Part shown: one piece after another, positions 44,820-57,350 of the stretch
How the letters are laid out: every line of letters begins with the position of its first letter
How positions within the stretch are numbered: position 1 is the stretch's first letter
Source: Epiperipatus broadwayi
Taxonomy: Eukaryota > Onychophora > Udeonychophora > Euonychophora > Peripatidae
Reading direction: 5' to 3'
Assembly (NCBI GenBank): GCA_028023455.1
Contig: JAQFVV010012420.1
Location: 806,001-870,000 of the forward strand
DNA length: 64,000 nt
Notes under the pieces: generated by a model
Seen by the model: the letters and a program-made list of their open reading frames with translations, nothing else
Told to the model about the DNA's origin: nothing
The model's database searches: none
Position numbers and translations under genes: made by a program

Positions 44820-47800
44820 CAAACAAAAATTCTAGGATCAAGTATTCCATATTCAGTCAAATATATTTTGATGATTGATGTTTGTCATTTCATTTTGATA
44901 AACATTAAAGTGATTTAAAAATCTACATCTGAATTTTTGCTATCAACTTTGTTATTTATTGTTAATATTATTTTATCTAAAATGGTGGGATTTAGTTACT
45001 GACTATACTCGTTTTTTGTAACTCTATTTTTCTAATAAACATAAAGAGATACCATGTAATCAAAATAGATATTTTATATAAGTATAATACATTATAATAT
45101 ATATATAAAAAGTTAAATTTATTTAAGAAACACATTTATTTAATCTTAAAAATAAGAAAATTAAAGTAAAAAGTAAATTTAATAGGTGTAATTAATAAGA
45201 TAACTAAAGAAAAAAAAAGATTTTAGTAAAGTAATTGTAATTCCTAATTGATGCGAGAGCCATATTTCAATTTTATCTTTTAATCAGTTTTATCTTTTCT
45301 ATGGATGAAAAGATTTGGGATGTAAAAAATTATCTTTTAATCTAGTGAGATTAGATAAAAGAATAAATTTAAAATATCATCTATGCACTTTTTCTTTTCA
45401 AAAATATCAGATAAAAGATAAAAAAAAAAAAAAGAGGGGGGGGGGCAAGAGGGAAGCAATAATCAGTAAATTTTAATATAATTGAATTTTTTTGATAAAA
45501 ATGACTAAAAATAAAGGGTTTCTAATTAACCTAGATTAGTATGTTAATGTAGATACACTGATTGTAAAAATAATAAAATCTAATCATATGATGTGATTCT
45601 TATTTTTAATAGAGGAATCATTTTTATGCTATTGAAACTATGATAACCAATAACTTTTAGAACATCTTACAGCATCTTATTTTTCAAGGTTTCTTATAAC
45701 TATTTTTTAAATTATTAGCAAAACTAAATTCTATGGATGATTATTTATTAGGTGCCCAACTTAAACTTAATTTAATGTATGCAGAATCCTTTGGTCATTA
45801 AATTGAAGAACTAAAGCATAAGTGTAAAAATCTAATGGAGATTAGATGTTATAAGATGAAAATTTTGTGATTAGCACAGTCATGCCTACAAACTTAGTTT
45901 GATTCCATAATTTTTTCTTTAACAAGTGAACCCATAGCCAACCTAAATGATCATCCAATATTAGTTGGTAAATGGATGTAGCTAAATACCCAATGGGTGT
46001 AGCTAACTACCCATGGAGGTCTGTTAAAGAGCCTTTTGCCTTGCAATGGGTTATTTAAATATAATTTTACCTTACCTTTTTTTTTTTATTCTTACATAAT
46101 AAGAATCAGTCTCCATTTAATTATCCTAAACTTTTTTCTATATTATTCTAAATTATATTTAATGCTGGCATTAATAAGTATTTTCTCTAAACATTGTTTT
46201 AATTATTTTTAATTGCTTATTTATTAACTATATAATTTTAATCATTTGTTGTTTCAGTATTAGTTCATTATCAAGATATATTTTTAATGATTTTTTGATA
46301 TCATTGGCAAATACTTGTAAACTATACTTTTTTTTTGTATTTACCTGGCAACAAAAACATATCTATAATTAGAGATAACTTTTCAACAAAATTCTTAAAA
46401 ATACTTTTGTGATGATATAATTTCTGTTGATAGGAAATAATAAAAATATCATGACTGGCAATGTATTATTAAACAGTGTTTTACAGATGCTGGTTGTTTA
46501 TGTAATGAAACAATTGAAATAAAAACTAATGTTAAACATGAGTCAGTAGTAGCTTTATTTATATCTTCCAATTTATGACAGTGGTTTTTGAAACAGTTTA
46601 TAAGCAGTTTTAGGAACAGATATCAAGATGCAATGTTGATTTATATTGGGGGGAGGGGGTATTTTGAGCTAATGGAAAGAAAAAAAGATTAGAATTTATC
46701 TTTGTCACTTTTAGAATATCCTTATTGTCATGATTGTAGGACTCTTGTCAATTCAAAGGATAATCCATAGAATATTCTTAATATTTGTAATGCCTTCAAT
46801 AAAAAATTTGATTTAGTAATTAGTATTCAAAAACTCAGATACTTTATCAGCCAATGATGAAGAAAAATCTTCATCAGCTTTTGCCTTGAGTCAGCTTTTT
46901 AGATAAAAAGACACATTTGGATATAAAGAGACAACACTGACTCCAATATGCACCTGCTACATTTATCATATTAAAACTATTTTAATCATAGTGATTTAAT
47001 TATTTTATCTACATTAATTGTATTTAGGTCTGTTATTCTGTCAAATTTATTGCATGGAAGTGACTTAGAATCTATAACAATGTAAAGTAAGGGCACTGAA
47101 GAAATTTTATTTAGAGATGTTTTATAATATTCTAAAAATACAAGATGAAATCATAAGACCAATTGATACTTTTTTAGCTTGTTGGGTGCAATGTTATTGG
47201 ATTTGAAATTGGTGAAGAACAACTTTATAAAAAAATATTTTATGGTAAGTTTGAGCATGAGAGAAACAAACTAGATTAAAAATTACCTCAAGAATATTTT
47301 GAAAAGATGCAAATCAATCATATTAATTAATAGAATATGTCTGCAAATAGAATACAATGGAAAACTATAATTAGATAAAGAATTGACATTCTTCAGAAGC
47401 AAAAATTCACAAAAAGTTAAAAGACAGCAAAAAAAAAAAGGCAAATAAATAAATAAATTAAAGTGCCAAAAATTGATACATATAAATGTATTTGTGGATC
47501 AACACAAAACATATATTTATTCTTTTTTGTTATCTCCTTTTTACTCAGATTTTGGAGCCTGAATGCCATGTTCATTTGTAAATTACTGCTAAAGCATTCA
47601 AATTTCTTTATGGCTATTTTTTTTTTCTAAGTAAAATTTTTTTAATAGTTAGACTATATGCTATGAAAAAATTAAGCAACAATTTACCATTTAAATTCAC
47701 AAAACTAATAATAATTTTTAATAACTTTGGTTTATAGTTAACTATCTCTTAATAACATGTATTGATGAAATAAGATTTTGTCTCTTATTGATATTGATGC

Positions 47801-48325
47801 AATAATAATATTTAACAAAGAACTGATTTCTTTTTCTGAATTTTTAAAATCCAATACAGATAAAATATAAATATTCTTGTGCAAACCAAACCTACCAATA
47901 TATTATCTAGAAATTTCAAGATTAAATGTTACAAGTTAAATCTCAAAATGAATTCAAAATCAAACAATTTCCATTTACTCATTCTGTTATTCTCTCAAAA
48001 ATAACTACAACTTATAACCATTTATCTGTTCAACCAAACTTTTTTCCTTGCATTTTCTAAGCATAGCAATATCATTACTATATATTGACGATTTAGCAAA
48101 AAACATTGTTCAATGATCAGATTTTTATATAAAGCAAACTATCCACATTCCATATATATATAATATTTAAATATAAGTATATTGTCTATACTGAATTTAA
48201 TGAAATTAGAAGGGATTTGAACACAGATTTTCATTGCTCCCTACAGCTATTCATTCCATCTTATACAACCAATACTCATGACCACATACATGAGAAAAAG
48301 ATAAAATTCAATAAGGTCTGGTATT
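44820..48325. other. No gene seen; AT-rich, with a LINE-tail fragment
   Basis: No readable domains. A short A-then-G homopolymer tract lies at 45420-45446. A LINE-tail-like segment is at about 45930-46060 (GTAAATGGATGTAGCTAAAT ... TTGCCTTGCAATGGGTTATT). A tRNA-like half of the hammerhead repeat in minus orientation lies at 48210-48310, without the ribozyme. Confidence 0.4.
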
Positions 48326-49004
48326 TAACTATTTTTTTTTTATCTATTTCTTGGAATAATTTATAATGTTATTAATAATTATTTACTGGGGTTGAATATA
48401 GGCTACTGACAAATTCATAGCTGGTGGATAACAATGACCACTTTTATACAAGAGTAATAACAGCAACCAAACAATAAATCATTGCCATTTAAAAGTATTC
48501 ATCTATCTCTGAGATATTAATGGTTTATCAAAGGTTAATTATTGTTTCTGATAGAAGAAACCTTTACAATCTCCTCTCTGCATTCTTTCTGTCATTTATT
48601 CCTTTTTATTTTTTTATTCTCTATCTTAAATATTCAAAATAAATTTCTTATGCTATCAGTAATTTTTTTTACAATAATCGTGACTATGAATTTTCTTGAT
48701 GTGATACAATCAATAATGAATAATCTGGGAATGATTTGGAATCAAAACTTCACTTTGAAAATAACTGTATGTTTGGAAAGTCCCATAAAAGATATCTTTT
48801 GCTCCACTTAAATGTGAAAACATCTAACATGGGCTTGAAACATAATCTCTCTTGGTCAGTCATAGTAGGGTATAATTCTTAAAGAATTTCTCATTTAAGG
48901 AATAAAAATAATAATAATGATAATTGTGGCAAGGTAGAAAGTAGTGATGATTATATTGAAAATAATTTATTTTTGTTTTAAGTTATATATGTATTAGAAG
49001 AGAT

Positions 49005-49260
49005 GTGAACTCCGACTTTCAAGCTCCCTACAGCTATTCATTCCATTTTATATAACCAATACACATGGTCACATACATATGAAAAAAATAAATATTCTCC
49101 AATATATATATTTCATTCTGAACCAGCACTCACCAATTGGTCCAGATCATCATCTCCTACACACATATATAATCGGTGCTCAGTTTATAGTAAGATAGCA
49201 AATCTTCAAACTTTAATGGATAGGCTTCACTATTCTCCATTCTCCAACTCTTCAATCATC
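49005..49260 (-). repeat. Hammerhead/tRNA-like repeat, copy F (decayed core)
   Basis: Minus strand: ACCAA then TTGGTGA in place of CTGATGA, stem II GTGCTG-gtt-CAGAAT, GAAA kept, then TATATATA and TTGG. The B-box-like GAGTTCACATC is present in reverse at 49006-49017. The leader 'AAATCTTCAAACTTTAATGG' is present at 49200. The ribozyme core is not viable. Confidence 0.6.
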
Positions 49261-49459
49261 CATATTACTAAAAATCTGATGATGGAATGCTCAAAATTCT
49301 TGTTGATACCACTATTATTGTCACACCCATATTGACTAAATCACTCTGATCCCTCATTAATAGGACTTTAATATATCTGTTTAAATATACAGAAGAGGGA
49401 TGGGCAGAATACAGGCTGAATATGCAGTATTTAAATACAAGTATATTCTCTATATTGAA

Positions 49460-49665
49460 TTTAATGTAGTTAAAAGGGATTTGACAGACTTTTAAGTTCC
49501 CTACATCTATTTACTCCCTCTTATAAAACCAATACCCATGACTACATACATGTGAAAAAGATAAACGTTCTCCAATTTATGTATTTCTTGCTAAATTAGC
49601 ACTCATCAGTTGATCCAGATCATCATCTCCTACATATATATATAATCACTGCTCAGTTTAAAAAA
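49460..49665 (-). repeat. Hammerhead/tRNA-like repeat, copy E (cleavage-site change)
   Basis: Minus strand: CTGATGA, stem II TGCTA-att-TAGCA, GAAA are intact, but the bases before TTGG read TACATAAA rather than TACATATA, so U16.1 is changed to A and cleavage would be lost. The tRNA-like half follows; the B box is damaged (GGGATTTGACAGAC in reverse at 49477). It lies next to a + strand tRNA-like half at 49680-49800. Confidence 0.6.
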
Positions 49666-50519
49666 ACCCACACAATATATATATATTGGAGAACATTTAT
49701 CTTTTTCATATGTGGTCATGTTTGTTGGTTGTATAAGATGAAGTGAATAGCTGTAGGGAGCTTGAAAATCTGAGTTCAAATCCCTTCTAATATATATATA
49801 ACTTAAAACAAAAGTAAATTATTTTACAAATTATCATCACTACTTTCTACCTTGCCATAATTATCATTGTTTCTATTCCTTAAATGAAAAATTCTCTAAG
49901 AATTGTAGCTACTAAGACTGATCAAGGGAAATCATGTTCCAATCACATTTTAAGTGTTTTCACATTTAAGTGGAGCAAAAGATATCTTTTATGGGATTTA
50001 CCAAACATACAGTTATTTTGAAAGTGAAGTTTTGATTCCAAATCATTTCCAAAAATGATTCATTATTGATTGTATCATATCAAGCAAGTTCACAATTAAA
50101 AACTTTTGTTTACTAAACCAATACCTATTGTCGTATTCATACGTACAAAAAAGTCAAAATTGTTATAAAGGAAGAAAATGTGGTCATACAAGCACACATC
50201 TCAGTCACAGTTATTGCAAAAAAAAAATACTTCTAGCATAAGAAACTCATACTGAATAACTGAAGATAGAGAAATAAAAAACAAACAAAAAAAAAATGAC
50301 AGAAAGAATTCAGAGAGGAGTTACAAACAGTAACTAGCTTTTGATAAACCATTATCATTTCCAAGACAGACGATGACTTTTGAGTGAGAATGATTTATTG
50401 TTTGTTTGCAGTTATTCCTCTTGTATAAAAGGGGTCATTGGTATCCACCAACTAAATTCAACACCAGTAAATGATTATTAATATCATAATTTATTCCAAA
50501 AAAATAGTTAAAAAAAGAA

Positions 50520-53500
50520 ATAAGCAATTACTGGTCCTTCTTATTGAATTCCGGAATTTTAGTACAACTTTCACATTGAAACAAATTTGGTTGATATGTT
50601 GCTAAATAAAGACACATTATGCAATCTTTGATGGCAATATTTTATTTTTTCATTTGCAAATAAATACAATTGTATACTATATACTAAAATGGAAAATATG
50701 TTCATATACAAAAAAAATAAATGATTTAATTAATACAGTCAATTAAAATGAGGATCTCTCCAAAGATTAACACTTGGGAGTTTTTATGATTTAATTTATA
50801 AATATTAAGATTGTTGCCTTAATTAATTTTAAACGGATATCAAATCTATGATGATCACAATTTGGAAAATCAATCAAAAACATTTTTCTGAATTGTTTTA
50901 GTTTCACAGATGCAAATAATTACCTGACCTATGATGTCTCCTATTATCTTGTCCTTACTATTTTAATTAGTGATGAAAATGACAAATTCAATATTTTAAG
51001 ATTTCCAGATTGTTTAATAAAGCAAACTCTATTTGATTAATTAGTAATATAAATAGTTATGCTTAATATCTCAATTTGGTGTTTCAATATCATAAGACTG
51101 CCAAAGCAACCAACTGATTGTAATAAATCCTGTTGCATATATATTTTTTATTAATATATAATATTTGCTTATACTATCCACATGTGTTTTATAATGTGCG
51201 TATAAACTGCTTAAATTTATACTTGCTAGACAGTACTATATATTATATTAAAAGATTATGGGCTTTGGAATGAGGGGGCTAAAGAAAGATAGATGATGGT
51301 ATAGTAGTAGAATAATTCACATGAAAAAATTGTGTTTGTTAGCATAAAAAAGATGTTTTATTTTCAAATTTAAACCAAAAAATTGGATAGGCCATTTATT
51401 GAGAAACACCAGCTTGTGAGCTAGTAAATGGGAAGATACTTAGTAAATGACCAAGAAAGAGATTTAATTTGCAGTTTTTTTTTATTATTATTTTTAGATC
51501 TGTAATACTTTTTAACTAAGCTAGACATTAAAACAATTCAACTTTTTTTTTTTACCGCTTGCTACAAAAAAAATAATAATTATTATTTAAATTTATTTCT
51601 AAATTAAATATGCATGAAGAAAAAATATGTTTGCATTATATGTTACATGTATTTCAAAGTTGTTAATATTTAAATCTGAAACAGTTTTTGTAACTAAACC
51701 AATGAATAAATAGTACAGAATATTCCTTAACTTCAGCATCGCAGGATTAATATATATATTTATATTTTAGAAGTTATGATGTATATGAGAAGGAAAAATA
51801 AATACTAGTAATTAAATGGCTACTTATTTATTATATTTTTGAATCAACTCATGTATATATATTATCCATAAGTTGACAGATGTTTTTTTTTTTTTTAAAA
51901 AGAATGAGATTCTGTACTAAATCCAAAAACTAACAATTTCCAAGTGAAACACCATAATTCACACAGAAAAGTATTGACAAGGTGAGAATTTAATATCACT
52001 ACTCAAATTTTATCAAACATTTTCTCAAAATTAAATTTTTCACACTCTCTGAACTAAAACCATCATTTTACAAAGAACCATTGTAGAACCTGAAAGGCAA
52101 TATGCTTTAAGGATTACAAAATTTCAAATTGTCTTTAAAAGATGTATATTATGACTTCACATTCTTCAATATAATGCTGAACTGAAAATATAAAATAACT
52201 TTCTTAAAAAAAAAAAAGAACCCCAAAATATGTGTGTTTAGAAGAATATTTTTGCTCATAAGATATGGAAGATAAATTGAACAGATTGAGACCATAAGCC
52301 AGTATGTTCAAAACCATATTAGAAAGTGTAAATTTTAAGAAAACATGATTCATACATGACGAAATAGGTTATGTAATTACAAAAATTTCAAGTTAATGAC
52401 ATGGTGATGCTATTAATTAATTGAAACAGCAATCAACATCCCTTCCAAATTTTTTTTGCTGCAGAATATTAAAAATTATGATAAAAACTAACATCTGTCA
52501 CAATTTTAAAACTGGCAAATGGCATTTACTTAAATTTCAGCTTAATTAAGCAAAAATGACTGACTTAATGGAGATAATTTTTTTGAATGAATTACATAGC
52601 AGTATATTCTTATTACCATTTTTCTACCCACTACTCTCTTTAGTGATGAAGATTCTTTTTATAAGAATAGTGAGATAAATCAATAGAACATGCACTAATT
52701 GACATTGATACACTGATGCACGTGAACAGTAAATAATCTTACTGATAATATGTAGTATTTTTTGATTCATGTTAATTAGAATTTCTTCATACTAAATGAT
52801 ATCACACAATTCGTTCAACTTACATTTAACACAAAATATCATAATTTCACTCTAAAACAATCTATATAAGCACGAGTAATAAAGAGATGCTAGATGGTAA
52901 TGCCAGCCGTTCTCTGGCTGAAGATAAATTGGTGTAGTTAAACATGACCAGATTCTAATATTTGATCACTGTCAGAGGCTATTGCTAGCCACTCTTTATA
53001 TTATTTATTGTAGCATTTCAAAATTTGAAGTTTCATCATACCATCATAAATGTTGTGACTTCTATAATATGCATTAAATATGAAGTTACATGTCTATATT
53101 AAAGTTTATTGGAGTAATTCAGATATTTCCTATCATTCTGATAAAAATTCATCAAAAGAAATGTACTCTCACTATTTTCACAATCTTAAAATATTAAACA
53201 TTGTAAATAAAATGATAAAAAAAAAAAATACAGCATTTATAGTGTTATAAAAATACCATGATTTTCATACCGACAGTAATATGACTTTAGAATAAAAAGA
53301 ACTGCTCTTTATACCATGAGTTTAAAAGCGAACAAAATCTGTAGATTTTCACCATACTTTTATTTCATATTGTCAAAATTGCAATTAACATAGTTTGGCT
53401 TACTGCAGATTAATATAATTTTTTTTTATTGGACTTTAAATAATTTGAAATACTTATGTATTGTTAAATATTACACTGAATTCATGTTAATTATGACTTC

Positions 53501-53540
53501 TGTAAAAGCCTACATTAAATATGTGCATTAATAGCAACAA
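50520..53540. other. No gene seen; AT-rich
   Basis: No coding motif found. A weak LINE-tail-like fragment lies near 51400-51470, and 'GCCAGCCGTTCTCTGGCTGA' near 52903 makes a small hairpin. Otherwise AT-rich. Confidence 0.35.
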
Positions 53541-53544
53541 ACAA

Positions 53545-53860
53545 TTTTATTTTAGAGTCTCCTATGTGAGTATAAAAAATCAAAGAATACCAAATGTCAG
53601 TGTCAAACAAATCCTCAGATCAAATGAGAGATTGAAAAAGTTGTGTGAGAGAAATGATGTCATGCTTGTGGATGTGTGGGCTTTTTTTATTGGAAAGAGG
53701 GAGTTATATAGTTAAAGATGGATTGCACTTAGAAAAACAAGGAAGTGAAGTTTTAGGGAGTTTGATTTATAAACAATATAGTTCAGGAAAACTTATAAAG
53801 AGGGATGGGGGTTTAAGTAGTACTATTATCAGAAAAAAAAAAAGAATGGACATGATGTAA
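53545..53860 (+). pseudogene. SGNH-hydrolase-like domain of the LINE, C-terminal end
   Basis: Two overlapping frames give 'SIKNQRIPNVSVKQILRSNE', 'LCERNDVMLVDVW..F' and then, after a shift in a T-run near 53685, 'LERGSYIVKDGLHLEKQGSEVLG'. The DGLHL (residues 25-29 of the 53645-53860 frame) is the SGNH block V with the catalytic Asp-x-x-His. Such esterase-like domains occur in the first ORF of several LINE families, where the role is thought to be RNA or lipid related. The catalytic Ser block lies upstream of the truncation. Confidence 0.65.
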
Positions 53861-53989
53861 GAAATAATCAAAGGGTAGTTGATTTAAATATAAAGGTGGA
53901 TGTGGACAGCGAATGGGCCTATAAAATTAATGGTAGGCAGATTATTTATAAATGTTATGGAAAAGAAAGTCAAAAGAATTTATAAAAGA

Positions 53990-54690
53990 GTAGTTAGGAA
54001 AGAAGAAATTGTTAAAATTGGGTATTTGAATATGCAAGGTGGTAGGAGACCAGAAAAGTGGCTGGAATTTAAAAAAAAAACCAATTAAAAATGAAGCACT
54101 TGAGGTATTAGAAATAGTGGAAACATATCTAAGAGAAGAACTTATTCTGGAAGACTTGGTATGGCAGGGTATAAATAGAAAAAAAAAAGGGGTGTTGGTC
54201 TGATGTCAAAAAAATATTTAAATATTGTTAAATGTCAAGAACACTTGTGGTTTGAGATAAGGTTAAAAAGACAAAATTGAATGGTGGCTATAGTGTATAT
54301 AGCCACTGGAGATAGTCAAACTATAATGGAGTGGAACAGTAGCATATATGAATGCCTAGTTAAGGATATACGGAGTTTCAAATAAGAGGAAGAAAATAAT
54401 GGTTATAGGGAGTATGAATGGGCATATTGAAGAAATTGATGATGTAGGTAATAAGAATGGACAGCTTTTGAAGAATTTTTGTCAGAAAGTAAATTTGAGC
54501 ACTGGAAATTTATCAAATATTTATGAGGGATAATACACAAGGTCTAGAAATAATATATTCCACACAATAGATTATGTATTAGTAGAGAAAGAGGGAATGA
54601 ATAAAGTACAGAAAATTAAGGTGTTTGATAATGAAGAGAGAGTATGTAATAGTGATCATAACTTCTTTATAATAGAAATGGTTAGTAATG
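53990..54690 (+). pseudogene. LINE endonuclease, broken
   Basis: 'VKIGYLNMQGGRRPEKWLEF' at 54013-54075 is the first block of the exonuclease-endonuclease-phosphatase fold (N of 'lNmqg'). At 54400-54470 'VIGSMNGHIEEIDDVGNKNGQLLKNFC' stands for the 'GDfNgh..' block with the Asp changed to Ser. 'HTIDYVLVEKEG' (54560-54600) and 'CNSDHNFFII' (54650-54675, catalytic SDH) follow. Stops between 54090 and 54597 and the lost Asp make it inactive. Confidence 0.7.
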
Positions 54691-55391
54691 TGATGGAAAA
54701 TAGTAATAAAAGTAGAAAGGATAGTGAAAGATGGATGGAGATGAATGGCAAGAATAAGTTAGAAGAATATAAAATAAAAGTTGAAGAAACCATGGAAGAG
54801 TTGGTTGGGGATGAGTATAAGGACTGGTGTGGTGAAATAGAAAAAGTGGCAAATAGGGTTTTAGGTGAGAATATTCAGAAGAATAAAAGTAATAGGAAAG
54901 TGAGAGTTAGTAAAAGTGTAAAAGTGAGGGAAAAAGCATGCAGAGAATATAAGTGTGCTATTAAGAACAAAGAAAGTGAAAAAGATGTTAATGTTAAATG
55001 GGAAAAGTACTTAGAAAAAAAGAAGTTGGCTAAAATAGATAATTATAGAGAGAGAATGAAATTGAATAGTAAATTGTTGGAGGATATTAATAAAAGTGGA
55101 AGAGATGGGAGTAAAAAATTTTGGAAATACATTAAAAGAAGGAATGTAGGGGTGAGAGAAATAGTATTACTAGATGATGAGGGAATAGAGTGTAGCTCTA
55201 GAGAAGAATTAGAGACAATCTTAAATAAGTATGTAATGGATATAGCAAAGATGTTAGATGTGAAGGACAGAGTGATAGCAAACATGAAAGCATATAGTAA
55301 TGGGAATATTAGGTTTACAGAAAATGAACTGAATGAGGCAGGTAAGAAATTGAAAAGGCAAGAGGTTTGGATGGATGGGCAGCAAAGATGA
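54597..55391 (+). pseudogene. LINE endonuclease end and linker to RT (264 codons)
   Basis: An open frame starting inside the endonuclease (SDHNFF at residues 19-24) and continuing through a basic, coiled-coil-like linker rich in Lys and Glu (residues 40-190), to 'FWKYIKRRNVGV', a phrase that precedes many LINE reverse transcriptases, and 'FTENELNEAGKKLKR'. It is out of phase with the RT frame, with an overlap at 55367-55391. The shift is a -1 or +2 change; the RT residues 'GLDGWAAK'-like continue in the next frame. Confidence 0.75.
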
Positions 55392-56632
55392 TAATGAATT
55401 TAGGCCATAGGGCAAAATTAAAACTATTATCATGTTTTAATAAGATGGCACAGAAGAGAGATTTTCTGGGTAGTTGGAGTAATACAAGAGTAAGGCTACT
55501 ATTTAAAGGAAAGGGTAAGGATCATAGAAAGTTAAACAATTATAGACCGATAGCGGTAATATCAGTGTTATATAAAGTTTTCTCATATATGATGGCTGGA
55601 AGGGTTGCAAAATGGATGGAAGAAAATAATATAGTGGGAGAAATGCAAGGAGGTTTTCAATCAGATAGGCATATAGGAGATAGTTTATTTGTAGTGACAC
55701 AACTTATAGATATGAGTAGAAATACAGGTAGACAGTTATATATGGTTTTTATAGATATAGAGAAGGCATATGATAGAGTAAATAGAAATAGATTATGGGT
55801 AAGTTTAGTAAATTTGGGAATGGATGGAGCTTTAGTGGATATTATTAAGAAATTATATGAAAATAATTACTATATGTATCAATTAGGGAATATAGAATCA
55901 GTTAAAGTTAAAAATGGGGTGGGACTAAGGCAAGGATGCCCTATGTCACCTATTTTGTTTTTGTTGTATTTGAGAGAAATGGAGAGAGCAATAGAAAGAC
56001 TAGGAAGAGGGATAGAGATACCATTAATAGGTGGCAAGGGAGTATATACATTATCAGGTCTTTTATTTGCAGATGATGTCTTTTTGTGTGCAGAAAGAAG
56101 GGAAGATAAGGAAGTTATGCTGAGGACATGTGCAAGGGTGGGTAAAGAGATGGGGATTAAATTTAGTGAAGAAAAATCAAAAGTAATGATGATTAATACT
56201 GGGGAAAGAGAAGACAAAGAATTTTTATTGGGGGATATAAAGTTAAGTGTGGTGAATAGGTATAACTATTTGGGAATCATCTTAAGTAATCAGAGAAATT
56301 GCTTGGATGAATGGGAGAAAAAATTGATAAATGAAGCAAAGAAAAGAAAGGGATTGATAAAGAAATTAACAGTGTTTTCATATAATAAATATGATGTAGC
56401 TAGAATTGTATGGAAGGGAGTGGCAGTAGCAGGGTTAACATATGGTAATGATGCATTATGTGTTAGTAAAGGGGTATTAGATTACTTAGAAAAAGTACAA
56501 AGAGAAGTAGGAAGACATGCATTAGATGCAGATGTGTGGATGGCAAAAGAGGCAATTCAAGGAGAAATGGGATGGTTAAGTTTTTATATGAGAGATGCAA
56601 AAAGCAAAATGAAAATGTTCAGTAGATTTTAG
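55367..56632 (+). pseudogene. LINE reverse transcriptase, open 421-codon frame
   Basis: Copies RNA to DNA at a nicked target. Visible blocks: 'RLLFKGKG..RKLNNYRPIAVIS' (residues 43-66), motif A 'MVFIDIEKAYD' with catalytic Asp130, motif B 'GLRQGCPMSPILF' (186-198), motif C 'LLFADDVFL' with Asp236-Asp237, motif D region near 260-275, and 'YNYLGIIL' (299-306). All three catalytic Asp are present. The C-terminal thumb (330-421) with 'WKGVAVAGLTYGN' and 'VQREVGRHAL' matches a family abundant in ticks. The frame is complete across the polymerase but the element as a whole is broken. Confidence 0.85.
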
Positions 56633-56639
56633 TTTATGG

Positions 56640-57350
56640 ATAATTAAAAGAATAGCCAAAATAGGATTTAATTGGGTTATGAGTAAAGGGCAGGCAACAA
56701 GATGAATGAGAAAGATAGTACAATATGCAGAAGATTTGGATAAAGAATTTATGTCAGTATACTTATACAAAAGATGAGATGATTGTGTTAGGAGATTGTT
56801 GAGTGTTATAGTGGTAAGGAATGGGATAGAAGAATAGATGCATTAATAAAGAATAGGGAGTTGGAGATGGAGAACTAGTATGGAGAGTAAAAAGAGTTTA
56901 AATATATATAGAAGTAAATAGAATATTGGGTGTAAGTTAATTTATGATAATAGCAAGGAAAGTAGTTTACTGTTTAAGGCTCGAATGGGATCTTTAGCAA
57001 CAAAGGGATATACACATAAATGGAAAAATGTGGGTGATTTAATCTGCAAGTTGTGTAAGGATGGCATAGAAAATGTTAGGCATGTGTTAATTGAATGTAA
57101 ATACCTGAAAGCAGAAAGGGTACAAATAATAAAGTTGTGGAAGAATAAATATAAACAAAGTGATTATACAGAAAGTGGGTTATTGTTTTTTATGCTGGGT
57201 TTGGAAAAAGATAAGGGGATTTAGATATAAAGGCCATGGAATTAACAAAGATTATGTTGTGGAAATGGGATGGAACAGGATATGGGAAAACTTAGGGCGG
57301 GGAATGGAAAGGAAAGTTAAAGTGGCTAACAGGTTTCTCTGGGCATAGTT
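56640..57350 (+). pseudogene. LINE C-terminal region with zinc knuckle
   Basis: After a stop at 56630-56632 the coding sense continues in other phases. The frame 56985-57224 contains 'ICKLCKDGIENVRHVLIECKYL', a C-x2-C ... H-x4-C knuckle, preceded by 'LLFKARMGSLAT'. This is the usual end of this LINE family. Reading ends at about 57348, and the 3' tail runs to about 57410 in a TTAAAA-rich stretch. Confidence 0.75.

Larger units (their letters stand above)
48330..50515. repeat. 2.2-kb diverged inverted repeat (arms about 0.8 kb)
   Basis: Left arm about 48330-49125 and right arm about 49670-50515 in inverse, roughly 80-85% alike by eye. Matching pairs include 'GACAGAAAGAATTCAGAGAG' with CTCTCTGCATTCTTTCTGTC, 'GTGGAGCAAAAGATATCTTT' with its inverse, and 'GTATAAAAGGGGTCATTGG' with CCACTTTTATAC. 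The right arm has about 115 extra bases (about 50090-50205). The inner ends of both arms are the hammerhead/tRNA-like repeat. The frame 48542-48811 is inside the left arm and shows no motif. Confidence 0.75.

Noticed and set aside
55879-56217. 112-codon minus-strand frame
   Set aside because: Lies opposite the LINE reverse transcriptase; its Ser/Pro/Leu-rich composition is the mirror of the purine-rich sense strand.
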